A DNA stretch of 64,000 nt from Bellilinea sp040754815 (GTDB lineage: Bacteria; Chloroflexota; Anaerolineae; Anaerolineales; Anaerolineaceae). The translations under genes and the position numbers were made by a program. The DNA lies in contig JBFMBX010000004.1 in the NCBI GenBank assembly GCA_040754815.1, positions 331,220 through 395,219 of the forward strand. The letters run 5' to 3'. Within the stretch, counting starts at the first letter, position 1, and every line of letters starts with the position of its first letter. Shown in pieces: positions 35,203-44,980 of the stretch. Under the pieces are notes generated by a model. The model was not told where the DNA came from and searched no databases. It saw nothing but the letters and a program-made list of their open reading frames with translations.

Positions 35203-38200
35203 CTATTTTTTAAGATTTGTTACACCCCCATTCCACACTTCTTCTTCCTTTTCCGATTGAGGCTGTTCGATGGGCAGTTCCAGGTAAAAAGTGCTTCCTT
35301 TTCCCAGCTGGCTGTCAACCCACACACGCCCATGATGTCGTTCGGCGATGGATTTGACAATCGCCAGTCCTAAACCAGAGCCACGTTTTTCATAGGCTTC
35401 CCGCCGGCCGCTGCGATAAAATTTCTCGAATAATCTTGGCAAGTCCAGCGGTGCAATGCCAATGCCGTTATCTCGCACTTCGAATGTTATTCGTTCGTTT
35501 CCAGCATGAACCCGAACAACCACCTGACCATCTGAACGTGTGTATTTTATAGCATTATCCACCAAATTAATCAAGGCTTGCTGCAACAACGCCAAATCGG
35601 CTTTTAACATCAACCGCTTTCCATCCGTCGGCCCCTCAAAGGTAAGTTGAATGTTTTTCTGCGAAGCGTGAGGCTGGTATTGACGGACTATTTTTTCCAC
35701 CACAATCATCGGATCAACTTCTTCCAACCTGAGAGGAATTCCCGATTCAATCCGGCTTAAATCCAGCAAATTGTTTACCAGGTGAGACATCTCCTCGACC
35801 CCGGCGACCATTTTATTCACGTAATTTTGCTGTTGATCGTTCAGTACACCAACCATTGAAAGCATTGTCGAATAACCCCGCAGCAGAGTTAAGGGGGTAC
35901 GCAAATCATGACTTACCGTTGCCACAATATCCGACTTGATGGCATCCAATTCTTTGTAGTGGGTTATATCCCGCAATACACATACCTTGCCCAATTGATG
36001 ATCTTCACCGGTAACGGGCGCGACACTGGCATAAAACACCTTGCCATTCGATAAATGGATCTCTCTCGAGGCAATTCTCTCTTCCAATGAACCACTGATC
36101 AGTTTGATCAATCCTTCTGAAGTCACAACATCCTGAAGGGGGCGACCGGGTAAGGCGGCTGAAATCAACCCCGGCACATGCATTGCCGCAGGATTTAACA
36201 GCAACAAGCGGTCTTTTTCATCAAAAACCAGCACCGGCTCCGGCACCGAAGATAGGACTGCTTCCAGTCTTCTTCTTCCAATCTCGGCTGAGGCATAAAG
36301 ACGGGCATTTGCCGCCGCCAACGCCGCTTCGCTGGCGAGGGTATTCAGAAAGCGCACTTCATCTTCGGTAAATGTCTTTGGTCTATCATAAGCAAGCCAG
36401 AATGCGCCGTAATAAGTCGTTTCAAAATACAAACCAAAGGCAATTAAAGCCGCCGGATGAGATTTTCCGCTAACCGGACTGATTCTCCGGACCCGGTTCG
36501 TATTGGGGATGGAAAGCATGTGATGGGAACGCATTTGCTCAAATATCTGGGAGTCAAGGTGCTGGTAAAGATCTGCTTGTTTACCGGCCCCCCACCTGAC
36601 CAGCTGATCTCCTCCCAAATCCATTTGAACTTCTTGAATCAACACAACCCGCGCCGAAACACAATCTTCATCTAAAGCAGCTTTCAGGATGGGCTGGATC
36701 GCTTCTCTGATTTCGAGGTTAGCAGCCACGCCCTGACTGACGACCAGAAGTTGATTCAACTCTTCCAGCCTTTTCTTCAAACTGATTCTCATCGTCTCGA
36801 AAGTAGAAGCCAGCCTTCCAATCTCATCACTGCCTTTACTTTCAATGAAATGATCCAGTTCGCCATGCGAAATTCGAACCGCTTGATCGGTAAGCCTGAT
36901 CAGATTCATCGTAACCACTCTGACGATTCCAAAAACCAGTAATCCGCCCATACCAAATAACAGCAATAAAATCACCATTGTGGGAATGGCAATATTCAAA
37001 GCAATTTGTTGAGCGGCACTGGCAGGCACACGCGCAACAATCTGCCATGGGCGGCCAGTTACCCGCTGAGCCAGCACTAGCAAACGCGTTCCGGTTGGCG
37101 AAGTATCCTCATATAAGCCCGTTCCCGGCTCCAACCTTCCAATAAACTGCTCCTGTGCGGTCAGCGGCGAAACAACCGAAGTCTGGTAAAGGATGTTTCC
37201 CTCCTCGTCAAGGATAAAACCCTCACCTTCACTTTCCAGCACGCTTTCCAGCGCACTCAATGCGGGTTGTGTAAACGGATTGGTTTCAAAATCTGTCCTG
37301 CCAATCAAAACCCCTTTTACACTCCCCAATTCATCCTTAATAGCGCCAATAAAAGAAACCTGGGCCGATTTTTCACCCGGAATTGGTGCAGCAGGATATA
37401 CCTGCACCGCAACTCCTCTCAAAGCCAAATCAATTCCCACCTGTTCATCAGGCGTAAGCCGATTTTCTCCATCGCCACCTTGCGGGTAAGATATCAAAAG
37501 CTGGCCATTCGAATCAAGCACAATCAGTTGACGGAAAAAAGGTACCGCCCGGATATCTTCAAGCAATCGCTGGTGACTCTCAGTTGCTTGATTCTCCACC
37601 AGTTCGGGTTTGGCAAAATCAAGGATGAGACTTTGACCGGTCTCCAAAAAATAGGGCAGGCTCTCGGAAGCAACCGCCGTCAAGCCCGACAAACGTGACT
37701 CCATCATTTGTCTGGCCGCCTGCCCGGCCACCCACCAGTTGATCAGGATTAAAAATACCAGCAAAAATACCGACAACGGAATGCTGAAGAACAGAACGCG
37801 GTATCGCAGGCTGATTTCCGCCGGCGAAGGCGCCACTTCTTTGGGTTTTTTCCTGATTGCCGGAAACAGCAAATAAATCAATTCAAAAGTAAGTCCGGCC
37901 AGAACCAGTTCAATTCCCCTGCTCAGGTAGTTCAGCCAGTTCTGAGCCAGAGCAAAATCTAACCGCTCGGCCAGTGAGCCGGGAATGGAAAAGAATGAGA
38001 ATAATAAAAAGAGCGGTAAATAAATTACCCAGACCAAAACAGAAGCCCCCAAAGGTCGCCTCAACAAACGATAAAAAGCAGTACGATAATTTTGATTGAG
38101 CGCAATTCCCAAAAAAACGCCCAGAAAACCCCATTCAACTATTGAAAATAGATTATGGGTTAAAAACAAACCCAAAAAGGTACCGGTGAAAATGCCGATT

Positions 38201-38544
38201 GTAAATGAGGTCAACACTCCGCCCCATGTAGCGGAGATAAAAAGAGGAAATGCAATGAAAACAAAAACCCCTGCCCGGTTTATTTCAACTGGCAGATTGG
38301 GAACGGCGCCGCTTCCTAATACAGGCAGTTTATATTCTAAAAATAATACCGCCAGCGGAATAATCAGCGTCGTTGTGATAAATGTCCCCCATTTGAAAGG
38401 ATGGCGAAATACCTCTATCCGCCATATTCTTGCCAGGGTGAGTAGCAGCAACGCCAATAATAAAACCCACGCAACCCAGCCTGTGCTATGAAATGGCAGG
38501 TAGAAGAAAGGGTTTTGAAGGAATTGAAAATCAAGAAAGTTCAT
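35203..38544 (-). CDS. Large membrane sensor histidine kinase (membrane region, Cache-like, HAMP, GAF, PAS, HisKA, HATPase)
   Basis: A 1113-residue sensor kinase. Residues 1-230 hold about seven membrane helices of a MASE or energy-coupling-like sensor. Next come a helix near 250, an extracytoplasmic Cache-like domain (about 280-500), a further helix, and a HAMP linker. A GAF domain (about 610-740) and a PAS domain (about 755-865) precede the phospho-acceptor H879 in VSHDLRTPL, and the ATPase domain has the N box (NLVDNAIKYT) and G boxes (DNGIGIAP, GSGLGLAIV). It autophosphorylates on His. No response regulator is adjacent; the next one upstream (39951-41054) carries its own kinase. It ends 22 bases before the rpoC promoter. 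Confidence 0.9.
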   Translation of the reverse strand: MNFLDFQFLQNPFFYLPFHSTGWVAWVLLLALLLLTLARIWRIEVFRHPFKWGTFITTTLIIPLAVLFLEYKLPVLGSGAVPNLPVEINRAGVFVFIAFPLFISATWGGVLTSFTIGIFTGTFLGLFLTHNLFSIVEWGFLGVFLGIALNQNYRTAFYRLLRRPLGASVLVWVIYLPLFLLFSFFSIPGSLAERLDFALAQNWLNYLSRGIELVLAGLTFELIYLLFPAIRKKPKEVAPSPAEISLRYRVLFFSIPLSVFLLVFLILINWWVAGQAARQMMESRLSGLTAVASESLPYFLETGQSLILDFAKPELVENQATESHQRLLEDIRAVPFFRQLIVLDSNGQLLISYPQGGDGENRLTPDEQVGIDLALRGVAVQVYPAAPIPGEKSAQVSFIGAIKDELGSVKGVLIGRTDFETNPFTQPALSALESVLESEGEGFILDEEGNILYQTSVVSPLTAQEQFIGRLEPGTGLYEDTSPTGTRLLVLAQRVTGRPWQIVARVPASAAQQIALNIAIPTMVILLLLFGMGGLLVFGIVRVVTMNLIRLTDQAVRISHGELDHFIESKGSDEIGRLASTFETMRISLKKRLEELNQLLVVSQGVAANLEIREAIQPILKAALDEDCVSARVVLIQEVQMDLGGDQLVRWGAGKQADLYQHLDSQIFEQMRSHHMLSIPNTNRVRRISPVSGKSHPAALIAFGLYFETTYYGAFWLAYDRPKTFTEDEVRFLNTLASEAALAAANARLYASAEIGRRRLEAVLSSVPEPVLVFDEKDRLLLLNPAAMHVPGLISAALPGRPLQDVVTSEGLIKLISGSLEERIASREIHLSNGKVFYASVAPVTGEDHQLGKVCVLRDITHYKELDAIKSDIVATVSHDLRTPLTLLRGYSTMLSMVGVLNDQQQNYVNKMVAGVEEMSHLVNNLLDLSRIESGIPLRLEEVDPMIVVEKIVRQYQPHASQKNIQLTFEGPTDGKRLMLKADLALLQQALINLVDNAIKYTRSDGQVVVRVHAGNERITFEVRDNGIGIAPLDLPRLFEKFYRSGRREAYEKRGSGLGLAIVKSIAERHHGRVWVDSQLGKGSTFYLELPIEQPQSEKEEEVWNGGVTNLKK

Positions 38545-38561
38545 CTCAACTGATCGTTAAG

Positions 38562-38570
38562 ATTATAGCA
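38562..38570 (-). promoter_or_regulatory. Extended -10 promoter of the large sensor kinase gene
   Basis: TGCTATAAT on the minus strand, the same nine bases as the rpoC promoter. RNA would begin about 10 bases before the ATG at 38544. No -35 box. Confidence 0.5.
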
Positions 38571-38585
38571 TCGCTCAATGGAGTG

Positions 38586-38609
38586 CATTCGGAAAAAACT
38601 ATCCGAATG
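38586..38609 (-). terminator. Hairpin overlapping the stop of the C69 gene
   Basis: CATTCGGA (38586-38593) and TCCGAATG (38602-38609) form an 8-base-pair stem that includes the last codons and lies at the end of the long upstream operon. T residues are in the loop, not the tail, so termination is uncertain. Confidence 0.45.
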
Positions 38610-39936
38610 ATCCAAAACCCGCTTCGCGATTGAATTTTCTCCATGCGTGGGTGTAAAAATAATCCAGTTTACCTTTAGGTACTTTTTGAATTTCGTAAAG
38701 CCATCTTTCTTCAGCCTGAAGAGCCTCATCAAAACATTTTTCCGTGAAAATTCTTTTTTCCGATACTTCTTTATTCCGGAACTCAATTTCCTGTCTTAAG
38801 AATTCATCTTCCAGCGCATTTCTCTCCACAGCGAAGATCCGCTGCCTTTCAGCATAATTTTCCAAAACTTTGCGGTGAAGTTGCTCGTGCTTCCAGAATA
38901 AGGTATCTTTATCAAAGCTTCCCGTAGGATGACCAATCACCTGTTCTGGCAAGCCGCTTTCAATCCAAACCGGTTTGAATACACTCAAACAGGGCGCCGA
39001 GGTACCGGTGACCCAATGAGTAGCCCCATTCTCAGTAATTCTGCTGACAAGCGAGCCTACCGATTGACTGCCCCTTACCGGCCCGAAGCCGGCATGCATA
39101 CACACCTCAGCCCCTGTAAGCCCCCGGTCAATGCGGCGTTCTTCCTCACCCACCCCCGCATGAGAGCGAAGCACACTGAACATCGTTTTTTCGGTGATTT
39201 TTCCCCTTTTCATAAGAAGCAAATCCGTACTGCACTTTTGGCGGCGCTTTGCATCACTGAACCGGGTATATACAAAGTCCGAATAGCACCGCGCAAAGTC
39301 AAACTCGGTTTTCGATTTACACCATCCTTTCTGAATGGCATATTCCACCAGTCCAGGCGAGGCTAAATCCCACTGCCTACCGATGGTTAAAGCATTGGAT
39401 ATGGAACGAATATCTTTGACTTTTTCGGCTGCCCAGAATTTTCCGGCGGTTTCCAACACCCAGGCTTCTTTTGCATCTGCCAGAAGGAAGCTGTTGTGGT
39501 AATACATTGGGTGTCGGAATCCACAATTCCCACCCTGACCGTATTCTTCTAACAGTTTTACAATGCAAAACAAAGCCTCTTCTGCGCTGCTGCTGCGTTC
39601 CAATGCCAGACGGATAAAATCCATTCCGATCAAACCACCTTCCTTCTGGTAAGGGACGCGGGTGAACACCGCCTCGTTTCCAATGACCACTCCATGTTCG
39701 TTTGCCCCCATTTCTGCTCCCCAGATCCAGAAGGGTTTGGCCAGTAAAACCGCATTTGTGTGGGCAACCTGTGGAATCTCAATGTAAGTACATTTTACTG
39801 TTGCCCCCGCTGCATGATCTGCGGCAGGCAACACAATTACCTCGTGAGCTTCATTCGGTTCGCGGTCAGAGTTCTTGGCAAATAACACCACTCCATCCGC
39901 CGTTGCATTTCCCAAGGCAACCATCGTATCACACAT
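38599..39936 (-). CDS. Secernin-like C69-family peptidase
   Basis: A 445-residue Ntn-hydrolase-type protein. It starts Met-Cys-Asp-Thr: in family C69, removal of the leading residue exposes Cys as nucleophile. The sequences FAKNSDREPNEAHEV, KCTYIEIPQV, FWIWGAEMGANEHGV, YGQGGNCG and VLETAGKFWAAEKV match the secernin branch closely, including eukaryotic secernins. The family cleaves dipeptides or amides; the in vivo substrate is unknown. The start is the ATG at 39936, with GGAG 7 bases upstream. A longer frame to 39990 would bury the Cys and lacks a ribosome site. It lies 14 bases after the hybrid regulator gene. The C-terminal 80 residues are charged and helical, beyond the usual catalytic core. 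Confidence 0.9.
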   Translation of the reverse strand: MCDTMVALGNATADGVVLFAKNSDREPNEAHEVIVLPAADHAAGATVKCTYIEIPQVAHTNAVLLAKPFWIWGAEMGANEHGVVIGNEAVFTRVPYQKEGGLIGMDFIRLALERSSSAEEALFCIVKLLEEYGQGGNCGFRHPMYYHNSFLLADAKEAWVLETAGKFWAAEKVKDIRSISNALTIGRQWDLASPGLVEYAIQKGWCKSKTEFDFARCYSDFVYTRFSDAKRRQKCSTDLLLMKRGKITEKTMFSVLRSHAGVGEEERRIDRGLTGAEVCMHAGFGPVRGSQSVGSLVSRITENGATHWVTGTSAPCLSVFKPVWIESGLPEQVIGHPTGSFDKDTLFWKHEQLHRKVLENYAERQRIFAVERNALEDEFLRQEIEFRNKEVSEKRIFTEKCFDEALQAEERWLYEIQKVPKGKLDYFYTHAWRKFNREAGFGSFG

Positions 39937-39950
39937 CGCTCTTCTCCCTT

Positions 39951-41054
39951 CTAGGCGGCTAAACGCAGGTAAACTTCCACTTTCGTCCATGCCCCCGCTT
40001 CACTCTGAATGCTTAAAGAACCCTGATGAATATCCAGAATTTTCCTGACAATTTCCAAACCCAGCCCAATCCTTTGGGAATACAAATTCTTTTTATCCAC
40101 CGAGCCATAGCCGCTAAAATTTGCGATTTGCTCGGCTGTCATCCCCTTGCCGTGATCTGCAACCTCAACTTTATATATCCCCTTCTCGCGCAACACTTCC
40201 CCGCGGATTAAAATTGGACTGCCGGAGGGAGAGTACTTAAGCGCATTTTCTACAATTTCTTCAATCAACCTTTGAAAGTGAGTTTCAGAGATACACACCA
40301 ACCCCTCGGCCATCTCCACGCGAAGATTATCTTTTCGATCATACTCTTCGATCATGGATTCAATGTCCCTTGCAATAACTTGTTGTCTTATCAGGTAACG
40401 GGAATGTCTGGAACGAGTTATTTTTTCGGCGTCCGAAAGGATTACCTCCAGTTCCGCATACAATAAATATTTTTGCAATGATTTCAGCAAGCGCTTGGCT
40501 GCATGATGAATATCGCCGATAATTTCAATTGTTTGTAGATTGGCCTGATCGGCCGGCAGCTGGTTGAGTAGAAATTCCGAAAATCCCAGAATAACACTGA
40601 GCGGTGTGAGTAGTTCGTGCGGGAGGGATAGGCTGATGCTGGTTCGCAGTTCGATCAGTTTTTGTTGCGCCTGCAACCGCAATTGTTCATGTTTCAACAA
40701 GCGGGTTTCTATGGCTTGCAGCAGTTCCATGCGGGTGAACGGTTTGGTGATGTAATCATCTGCCCCCAAAGCCATCCCTTTCCTCAAATCCTCACGCTGC
40801 GTCTTAGCAGTAAGAAAAATAAAAGGAATGCTCGAGGTAATGGGGCTTTTGCTGATCACTGTCAAAACACCGTAGCCGTCAACTTTTGGCATCAAAATAT
40901 CACATAAAACCAGGTCAGGGAATTCCTGCCAGATTTTATGAATACCTTCTTCTCCATCCTTCGCCCCAACTGCCAGATACCCTTCTTCGTTCAACAAATC
41001 AATGATGTTTCCTCGAATGTCCGCATCATCTTCGATAACCAGTATTTTTTTCAT
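39951..41054 (-). CDS. Hybrid response regulator-histidine kinase (REC-HisKA-HATPase)
   Basis: A 367-residue cytoplasmic signalling protein. The receiver domain (1-120) has the acidic pair ED8-D9 region, phospho-acceptor D52 in LCDILMPKVDG and K104. A HisKA helix follows with H146 in LPHELLTPLS, then an ATPase domain with ENALKYS and DHGKGMT. This order (receiver first, kinase second) suits a relay in which an upstream kinase phosphorylates the receiver. The neighbouring PAS kinase, 28 bases upstream, is the natural partner. No output DNA-binding domain. Confidence 0.92.
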   Translation of the reverse strand: MKKILVIEDDADIRGNIIDLLNEEGYLAVGAKDGEEGIHKIWQEFPDLVLCDILMPKVDGYGVLTVISKSPITSSIPFIFLTAKTQREDLRKGMALGADDYITKPFTRMELLQAIETRLLKHEQLRLQAQQKLIELRTSISLSLPHELLTPLSVILGFSEFLLNQLPADQANLQTIEIIGDIHHAAKRLLKSLQKYLLYAELEVILSDAEKITRSRHSRYLIRQQVIARDIESMIEEYDRKDNLRVEMAEGLVCISETHFQRLIEEIVENALKYSPSGSPILIRGEVLREKGIYKVEVADHGKGMTAEQIANFSGYGSVDKKNLYSQRIGLGLEIVRKILDIHQGSLSIQSEAGAWTKVEVYLRLAA

Positions 41055-41082
41055 CCCGCCATTTTCTCCCCGCTCATTATTT

Positions 41083-42573
41083 TTATTTCAATGGAATTTG
41101 AATGCTGAAAATTGAGCCACCCCCCACTCTTTCTTCATGGGTCACTTCTCCTCCTAATGCTTCAACAGACTTTTTAACAATCGTCAGGCCGAGCCCCGTA
41201 CCGGGTATTGAACTCACATTCTCTCCGCGATAGAAGGGTTGATAAAGGTTTGCGCGGTCTTTTATGGGAACACCAATTCCGCGATCATGAACTTTTATAA
41301 TAAACTCGCTGGGATTGATGCGTAATTCAAGCAGGATTTCACTCTCTGGCGGTGAGTATTTGACCGCATTCGTCAACAGATTCGAAATAATGTTTCTCAG
41401 CACCCGGGCATCGGTTTTGATTTTTCTGATTTCTCCACTGTGGACAAAAACGAGCGGATGCTGATTTTGATCGGCTTGTTGAATCTCAGTGATCGTCTCA
41501 TGGCAGAGATGAATTAAATCCACCCCCTCGCTCAATTCAATGCCCGAGGCATTCTCTATCCTGTTCACCTCCAGAACTTCCGTGAGCATCTGGTTGAGTC
41601 GCTGAGCAGCGGTCTTGATTCGGTTGATATGGTCATTCCTCTTCTCTGCCCCCCATCGCTCACCATAAGTTTCCAGCAATTCTATTGAGGAAAGAATCGT
41701 GCTAATCGGTGTTTTGAACTCATGGGTGGTCATGGTCAGAAAACGATAGCGCAATGAGTTTAATTCCTGTTCGGCCTTCAACGCCCGCTGAAGCTCCTCT
41801 TCAGTCTCCCGTTGACGACTGATATCTCTGGAAACAGCCATGACAAATTCAACTTCACTTTGATCCGAAAAAATCGGCACCAACCAGGTGCCAAACCAGC
41901 ATTTCTTTTTTGAAACCGTGGCAGAATGCTCGGTATACACCGCCTGTTGAGTTCGAAAGACCTGTTGAATGGAACTTTCTGGAATCAGTTTTAGCACCAG
42001 CGAATAAGCCGGCTGCTTGATATGAGAGTCCCCCCATCCCAACGCATGGCGGGCATAACTGTTGATATATTCAACTGTTTTTTCCTGAGAAATCAGGATA
42101 ATCAAATCGCGGGAGGCTTCGGCTAGTGTCCGGTAAAGTTTTTCGCTCTGTCTGATAGCCTCTTCATAATTCCTTTGCCGGGTTACGTCAATAAAATATC
42201 CGATTCCTTCGACAGGTTGACCGTTTCCGTCTCGCAACACCTTGATCTCTTCATGGAGAAAATGATATTGCTCGTCGGCGCACTGAAAACGGTATTCCAT
42301 CTCCACGAAATCCAGTTGCCCCATCCTATTCAAATGATCTAAAACCGCGGCGCGGTCTTCCGGATGAACTTTTGATTTCCAAAACCCTTCATCCTCCAGA
42401 AACTGGTGGGGAGAATATCCCGTTACAATCGCTACATTTTCACTGATATAACGTACCCGAAATGGCGGGTAAGGCGATGTGGAATAAATGACAGCCGGGC
42501 TTACCGCCAGTAAACGGTTCAAGATATGCCGTGTATCCCGCAGTTCCTGTTCTACCTGATGATTATCACTCAT
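41083..42573 (-). CDS. PAS-domain histidine kinase
   Basis: A 496-residue soluble kinase with two PAS domains (about 15-135, with a PAC-like end, and 145-260), HisKA with H284 in THEFKTPIS, and an ATPase domain with ISNLLTNAVKYS, DRGIGVP and GTGLGLTIV. No membrane helix, so it senses a cytoplasmic cue. It overlaps cmk by 4 bases (ATGA) and precedes the hybrid regulator by 28 bases, indicating co-expression with both. Confidence 0.92.
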   Translation of the reverse strand: MSDNHQVEQELRDTRHILNRLLAVSPAVIYSTSPYPPFRVRYISENVAIVTGYSPHQFLEDEGFWKSKVHPEDRAAVLDHLNRMGQLDFVEMEYRFQCADEQYHFLHEEIKVLRDGNGQPVEGIGYFIDVTRQRNYEEAIRQSEKLYRTLAEASRDLIILISQEKTVEYINSYARHALGWGDSHIKQPAYSLVLKLIPESSIQQVFRTQQAVYTEHSATVSKKKCWFGTWLVPIFSDQSEVEFVMAVSRDISRQRETEEELQRALKAEQELNSLRYRFLTMTTHEFKTPISTILSSIELLETYGERWGAEKRNDHINRIKTAAQRLNQMLTEVLEVNRIENASGIELSEGVDLIHLCHETITEIQQADQNQHPLVFVHSGEIRKIKTDARVLRNIISNLLTNAVKYSPPESEILLELRINPSEFIIKVHDRGIGVPIKDRANLYQPFYRGENVSSIPGTGLGLTIVKKSVEALGGEVTHEERVGGGSIFSIQIPLK

Positions 42574-43256
42574 TCATCTACCACCCCGCAAATCTGAAAC
42601 ACGCGCTTTAATACTTCCTCAACGCTCATATCATCGGTATTCAAGACGATGGCATCCTCCGCTGCCTTTAACGGTGCAATGGCACGGGAAGAGTCAATTT
42701 GATCCCTTCGTTTCAATCCCTGTAGCACCTCTTCGTAGGTGATTCTTTCCCCTCGTTCCACTAATTCACGATACCGCCGTTTTGCTCGCTCTTCCAGCGA
42801 AGCATCCAGATAAATCTTTAAGTCGGCATCGGGCAGAACCACCGTGCCGATATCTCTGCCAACCATTACTACCTTTCCTCTTTTTCCAATTCGGCGTTGT
42901 TGTTCGGTCATCGCCTTTCGCACCCCGGCATACGCCGAGACTTTTGAAACCAGTTGATCCACACGGGGATCACGAATCAACCATGTAATATCCTCGCCAT
43001 TTAACAGCACATCCTCTTTGCGTCCATCGGGTACACTGGGGGGTTTTACATCTATATTTACCTGATTGGCAAGGGAGGTCACTCGTTGTTCATCATTGAC
43101 ATCAACCCCTTGTTGAAGGGCTGCCAGTGTCACCGCACGGTACATAATACCCGTATCAAAAAATAAATATCCTAACTTCTCAGCCAGTTTGACTCCAATG
43201 GTGGATTTTCCAGAAGATGCCGGCCCGTCTATTGCGATGCTGTTGGGTATGCTCAC
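42570..43256 (-). CDS. cmk: Cytidylate kinase
   Basis: A 228-residue CMP/dCMP kinase using ATP. The P-loop GPASSGKS is at residues 11-18, followed by FFDTGIMYRA, VGRDIGTVVLPDAD and the LID-region RAKRRYRELVERG. Length and motifs are ordinary for the bacterial enzyme. It overlaps both neighbours by 4 bases, so it is embedded in an operon between a giant membrane protein and a sensor kinase. CDP made here feeds lipid and CDP-sugar synthesis, which could link it to the surface-glycan genes; that link is inference. Confidence 0.95.
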   Translation of the reverse strand: MSIPNSIAIDGPASSGKSTIGVKLAEKLGYLFFDTGIMYRAVTLAALQQGVDVNDEQRVTSLANQVNIDVKPPSVPDGRKEDVLLNGEDITWLIRDPRVDQLVSKVSAYAGVRKAMTEQQRRIGKRGKVVMVGRDIGTVVLPDADLKIYLDASLEERAKRRYRELVERGERITYEEVLQGLKRRDQIDSSRAIAPLKAAEDAIVLNTDDMSVEEVLKRVFQICGVVDE

Positions 43257-44977
43257 GGTTTAACCTCAGTAGAAATTTGATTCCCGGGAAATAGACTTTC
43301 TCTTGCCCATAAAATAATCATGTTGCTTTCGAGCGGGGCTGTTTTGAAGATTGCCCACTGCAACCATTCCTGTAAGGTCATCAAATCCCAAATTGGTTTT
43401 GCGCCCCATTCAAAATCCTGCCCGCGATATGGCTCGCCGTATTCCACCATTAATGCAGAAGGGGTCAACACCATTGAACTTTGTAACTGGGGCTGCAGGG
43501 TATTTTCAAAAGCGAAGTAGGGGTATTCCCGCGCAGCCCAACGCAAGGCTGGCTGATTCAAACCGGCGGCTACAATATCAGCACCGTTGCGAGAAAGAAA
43601 ATTCAATTCCGAGATATCCCCAATAGTGTCGTTCAGCAAATCCGCTTCCCGAATCAAACTGCCTCGCAGGAATGGATTGGTTTCAGGGTGTTCACCCAAA
43701 CCGGCAGCATGAATACTTCCGGAAAGCCAGTAAACAAGCAGTATTGAAAGCAATCCACCAATCGCCCCAAAACCAGCCACTCTCCCCGACCACCCCCACG
43801 CCACCAATGCAATTGAACCTGCAACAAACACTAATCCCGCCAGAATTCCAATCACTTCTGGTTGAGTGTTCACTGCCAGCCGTTCCGGACTCAACAAGCG
43901 GGCAATGTTTTGTGCGACAAACATCAAAAACACAAACACAATGGCCGCGTAAATGATGGCCAGATTCTTTTGTTCAAACCTGGTATCGAAGAAAATCACC
44001 AGCATTCGGCTCGCCATTGCCAGAAGCGGCAAAGAGACCCAGATTAAATCCAATACCTCACGTGCGGGATAGAAAAATAAATGAAACAGGGAGAGAATCC
44101 ACCAAACCGTCAGAAAACGGTCCAGTGGTTGGACTTGTTTAACCTGATAAAACGCCCCGGCGATGCCGAATAACAACGCAACGGGTTGATAAACCACCAT
44201 TGTCCCCAGCAATAGTCCAATCGAAGCGCCGGCCGATGAACCCCAGCCGCGTAAATATTCAATCAATCCGCCGCCAAAAGCACTTAACCCGACCGGTAAC
44301 AACAAAAAGAAGGTGCCGATCACCAGCAGCGCACCCCCGCCCCAGAGGGCAATTTTCCCAACATGATCCTTAATCTGCGTCTCGCCTTCCGCAGGCTGCA
44401 AAACAGGGCGGTTTGTCCACCAGAAAATCCCCAACGCAGTAAGAAAGGGCAGCAAACCTTTCCAGATTTCGGTGCCGCCCAATAAAGCCAGCCCGATAAA
44501 AACGCCCCCCAATTTCCACCTGCGTGAATGTAAAGTCCAAAGGCTAATCAAAAAGAAAAACACTGCCCACGAATGACCGCCCGCCTGGCGCGCGGAAGAT
44601 AACCACGCCCCGTCTAATGCCAGACCCAAAGACAGAATCAGGGCAGCCTTTTTACCCAGTACCGTTCTAAATCCAACAGGCATCAGGCATATCAGCGCCC
44701 CAAGCAGCGCCGGTACGAAACGCGCCAGAAAATTTGTAGCATTAAAAATGAAGAACAAAACACCAGTAAACACCAGATATCCGCCATCCGGGTTCTGGTA
44801 GGATGGCATTTCTCCGCGGGCTAAAGAGAGCGCTTGCAGGGCAAGTCTCGCTTCTTCATCACTGAGTGAAAACTGCCCTAAATGCAGTAATCGCAGCGTC
44901 AACCCGACGAAAAAAATCGCCGGATAAGCAAGTTTTTCAAAATCCCAAAAAACCGGGTTCTTCTTCATGCTCATCAT
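43253..44977 (-). CDS. Polytopic membrane protein, TIGR03663-like, GT-C glycosyltransferase-related
   Basis: A 574-residue integral membrane protein with about a dozen hydrophobic segments. After the first helix it has Asp40-Glu41-Glu42 (SLSDEEARLA), the acidic site of GT-C enzymes that use polyprenyl-phosphate sugars. It resembles the TIGR03663 family, which as I recall co-occurs with Chlor_Arch_YYY (TIGR03662) proteins, often next door; here such a protein is encoded 3 bases upstream. The start may be any of ATG 44977, 44974 or 44968; none has a strong ribosome site. The last helix is followed by an extracytoplasmic C-terminal region. Probable role: glycan transfer at the outer face of the membrane. 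Not experimentally defined. Confidence 0.8.
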   Translation of the reverse strand: MMSMKKNPVFWDFEKLAYPAIFFVGLTLRLLHLGQFSLSDEEARLALQALSLARGEMPSYQNPDGGYLVFTGVLFFIFNATNFLARFVPALLGALICLMPVGFRTVLGKKAALILSLGLALDGAWLSSARQAGGHSWAVFFFLISLWTLHSRRWKLGGVFIGLALLGGTEIWKGLLPFLTALGIFWWTNRPVLQPAEGETQIKDHVGKIALWGGGALLVIGTFFLLLPVGLSAFGGGLIEYLRGWGSSAGASIGLLLGTMVVYQPVALLFGIAGAFYQVKQVQPLDRFLTVWWILSLFHLFFYPAREVLDLIWVSLPLLAMASRMLVIFFDTRFEQKNLAIIYAAIVFVFLMFVAQNIARLLSPERLAVNTQPEVIGILAGLVFVAGSIALVAWGWSGRVAGFGAIGGLLSILLVYWLSGSIHAAGLGEHPETNPFLRGSLIREADLLNDTIGDISELNFLSRNGADIVAAGLNQPALRWAAREYPYFAFENTLQPQLQSSMVLTPSALMVEYGEPYRGQDFEWGAKPIWDLMTLQEWLQWAIFKTAPLESNMIILWARESLFPGNQISTEVKP

Positions 44978-44980
44978 CGT

